Origin: Pedococcus sp.
GTDB taxonomy: Bacteria > Actinomycetota > Actinomycetes > Actinomycetales > Dermatophilaceae
NCBI GenBank assembly: GCA_025936615.1
Contig: JAICSZ010000092.1
Span: forward strand, 1-7,518
DNA: 7,518 nt
Reading direction: 5' to 3'
The first letter of the stretch is position 1; each line of letters opens with the position of its first letter. Positions 6,325 to 7,518 of this stretch are shown here, one piece after another. The notes beneath the pieces are model-generated. The model ran no database searches, had not been told where the DNA came from, and saw only the letters and a list, made by a program, of their open reading frames with translations. The position numbers were made by a program, and so were the translations under genes.

Positions 6325-7128
6325 ATGATCCTGGAACGTCAGGTGCGGGGAGTGGTGGCCAAGCGCCGGGTCCTGATGACCTTGGTGCAACGCGACCTGC
6401 GGGTCCGCTACGCCGGAAACGGCTTGGGGTACCTGTGGACCATCCTCGACCCGTTGGCGATGTGCGCGATCTACTTCGTCGTCTTCACCACGATCTTCAA
6501 GGCGCGCCGCGTGGGGGAGAACCCCTACGTCCTGTTCCTCATCATCGGCATCCTCGCGTGGCAGTGGTTCTCCGCCTCGCTCACCGACACCTCCCGCGCC
6601 CTGCTTGCCGAAGCCAGGCTGGTCCGTTCGACGAACCTGCCGCGCGAGCTGTGGGTGGTCCGGGTCGTGATCGCGAAGATGGTCGAGTTCCTCCTGTCGC
6701 TGCCGGTGATCATGGGGTTCTTCATCGTCTACGCGGCGCAGGGGGAGGCCCACCTGCACTGGCACCGGCTGCCCTACTTCGCGGTGGGGGTCGTCGTGCA
6801 GTTCGTGCTCCTCACCGGCATCGGGCTGATCCTCGCGCCGATCACCGCCCTCGTCACGGACACCCAGCGGGTGGTCAGGATCTTCCTGCGCTTCGCGTTC
6901 TACGCCACGCCGGTCATCTACACCGTCAAGGCGGCTCCCGAGACCCTCCGGACGATGCTGATGTTCAACCCCATGTCGGGGATCGTCGAGCTCTACCGCG
7001 CCCCATTCTTCAACGGCCAGGTCAACCACACGTCCGTGTTGCTCTCCATGGTGATCTCGGTCGTGGTCCTGCTCGTCGGGACCGTGGTGTTCGAGCACTT
7101 CGAGCCCGCCGTGCTCAAGGAGATCTGA
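6325..7128 (+). CDS. Polysaccharide/teichoic acid ABC exporter permease (TagG/Wzm-like, ABC-2 type)
   Basis: A 267-residue inner-membrane permease of the ABC-2 family that would pair with the ATPase encoded next to form an exporter for a lipid-linked glycopolymer. The length fits the TagG/Wzm family (about 260-280). After a cytoplasmic N-terminal helix comes VQRDLRVRYAGNGLGYLWTILDPL (about 21-44), the hallmark of TagG/Wzm/KpsM proteins. Hydrophobic segments then lie near 38-58, 68-86, 114-136, 150-172, 184-200 and 236-256. FNPMSGIVELYRAPFF (214-229) is the usual late conserved NP...YR stretch. The start is supported by a ribosome binding site. The stop shares one base with the ATPase start. 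The TagB/F-type enzyme just upstream points to a teichoic-acid-like cargo, but the related transporters for O-antigen-like or galactan polymers cannot be excluded from this sequence alone. Confidence 0.9.
   Translation: MILERQVRGVVAKRRVLMTLVQRDLRVRYAGNGLGYLWTILDPLAMCAIYFVVFTTIFKARRVGENPYVLFLIIGILAWQWFSASLTDTSRALLAEARLVRSTNLPRELWVVRVVIAKMVEFLLSLPVIMGFFIVYAAQGEAHLHWHRLPYFAVGVVVQFVLLTGIGLILAPITALVTDTQRVVRIFLRFAFYATPVIYTVKAAPETLRTMLMFNPMSGIVELYRAPFFNGQVNHTSVLLSMVISVVVLLVGTVVFEHFEPAVLKEI
7117..7122 (+). promoter_or_regulatory. Shine-Dalgarno sequence for the exporter ATPase, inside the permease gene
   Basis: AAGGAG, a near-perfect Shine-Dalgarno core, lies five bases before the ATG at 7128 and within the last codons of the permease. 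Together with the TGATG stop-start overlap it indicates translational coupling, which would help keep permease and ATPase in balance. Confidence 0.75.
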
Positions 7129-7518
7129 TGGACCCGGTCATCGAGGCCCGCGGCCTGGGCATCGACTTCTTCCGCAACCGCCGCCGCAAGATGTCGCTGC
7201 GCGAGATGCTCTTCCGGGGCGGCAGCAGCCACTCCAAGGAGACCTTCTCGGCGCTGCAGGACGTCTCGTTCGAAGTCGCCAGGGGTGAGGCCGTCGGCCT
7301 CATCGGCGGCAATGGCAGCGGCAAGAGCACCCTGCTCAAGATGATCGCCGGAGTGATGCTGCCCGACCACGGCAAGGTCCGGGTCCGTGGGGGCGTCGCC
7401 CCGCTCATCGAGCTGACTGGCGGGTTCATCGGCGAGCTCTCCGCGCGCGAGAACATCTACCTCACGGCCGGCCTTCACGGCTTGAGCAAGGACCAGGTGG
7501 ACGAGCGCTTCGAGGGGA
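7128..7518 (+). CDS. ABC exporter ATP-binding subunit (TagH/Wzt-like), N-terminal part (3' end outside window)
   Basis: The first 130 residues of an ABC ATPase that runs off the right edge. It starts MDPVIEARGLGIDFFRNRRR. Next comes the basic/serine stretch of about residues 15-40 seen in TagH/Wzt proteins before the TFSALQDVSFEV strand. Walker A is GGNGSGKST (residues 60-68). GGVAPLIELTGGFIGELSARENIYL (88-112) is the family's version of the Q-loop region, in which LIEL...GF..ELSARENI replaces the usual Gln and is characteristic of polysaccharide and teichoic acid exporters. The signature motif, Walker B and any C-terminal carbohydrate-binding domain lie outside the window. Thus I cannot tell whether this is a short ATPase or a long Wzt-type with a cargo-recognition domain. 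It overlaps the permease by one base and has a strong Shine-Dalgarno sequence, so the pair is one operon. Confidence 0.92.
   Translation, partial: MDPVIEARGLGIDFFRNRRRKMSLREMLFRGGSSHSKETFSALQDVSFEVARGEAVGLIGGNGSGKSTLLKMIAGVMLPDHGKVRVRGGVAPLIELTGGFIGELSARENIYLTAGLHGLSKDQVDERFEG

Noticed and set aside
5968..7098. Minus-strand open frame of 376 codons opposite the exporter permease
   Set aside because: It is full of Asp, His, Glu and Gln in a pattern expected from the complement of hydrophobic codons, so it is a shadow of the permease.
1..7518. Mobile element, CRISPR array, tRNA, rRNA or defence system
   Set aside because: I saw no transposase or integrase motifs, no regularly spaced repeats, no tRNA-like cloverleaf and no defence domains. 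Nearly all bases are taken up by the cell-wall genes.

Overview
The window is very GC-rich and every convincing gene shows strong G/C bias at third codon positions. Long spurious antisense frames, ATGA/TGATG gene overlaps, a tailed LCP protein and a DUF6541-like membrane protein all point to a high-GC Gram-positive actinobacterium. The look is of the Intrasporangiaceae/Nocardioidaceae type, but genus cannot be read from the sequence. There is no sign of phage, transposon, CRISPR array, tRNA or rRNA.

Layout, left to right. (1) 1-464 (+): the C-terminal end of a LytR-CpsA-Psr (LCP) cell-wall ligase, entering from the left edge. (2) 461-1468 (+): an ExoA-like family 2 glycosyltransferase, joined to the LCP gene by an ATGA overlap. 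(3) 1480-3450 (-): a large multi-pass membrane protein resembling the actinobacterial DUF6541 family, convergent with the glycosyltransferase. The 11-bp gap between them lies in a perfect 8-bp hairpin that contains both stop codons. (4) 3451-3560: a short divergent promoter region. (5) 3561-6209 (+): a two-domain enzyme with an N-terminal TagB/TagF-type CDP-glycerol glycerophosphotransferase and a C-terminal GT4 glycosyltransferase. (6) 6210-6324: an intergenic region with a recognisable promoter and ribosome binding site. (7) 6325-7128 (+) and 7128 to the right edge (+): permease and ATPase of a TagGH/Wzm-Wzt-type polysaccharide ABC exporter, overlapping by one base.

Together these genes look like part of a locus for a cell-wall glycopolymer, most simply a teichoic-acid-like polymer containing glycerol phosphate. 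The GT2 and GT4 activities would build or decorate the lipid-linked chain. The TagB/TagF domain would add glycerol phosphate, and the TagGH-like pair would move the chain across the membrane. The LCP protein would attach it to peptidoglycan. The membrane protein may be a GT-C-like glycosyltransferase acting outside the membrane, but that is inference. The exact polymer cannot be deduced from this window, and I see no evidence of a wholly unknown system. The most distinctive points are the fused TagB/F-GT4 enzyme, the stop-codon hairpin and the oppositely oriented membrane protein inside the cluster.
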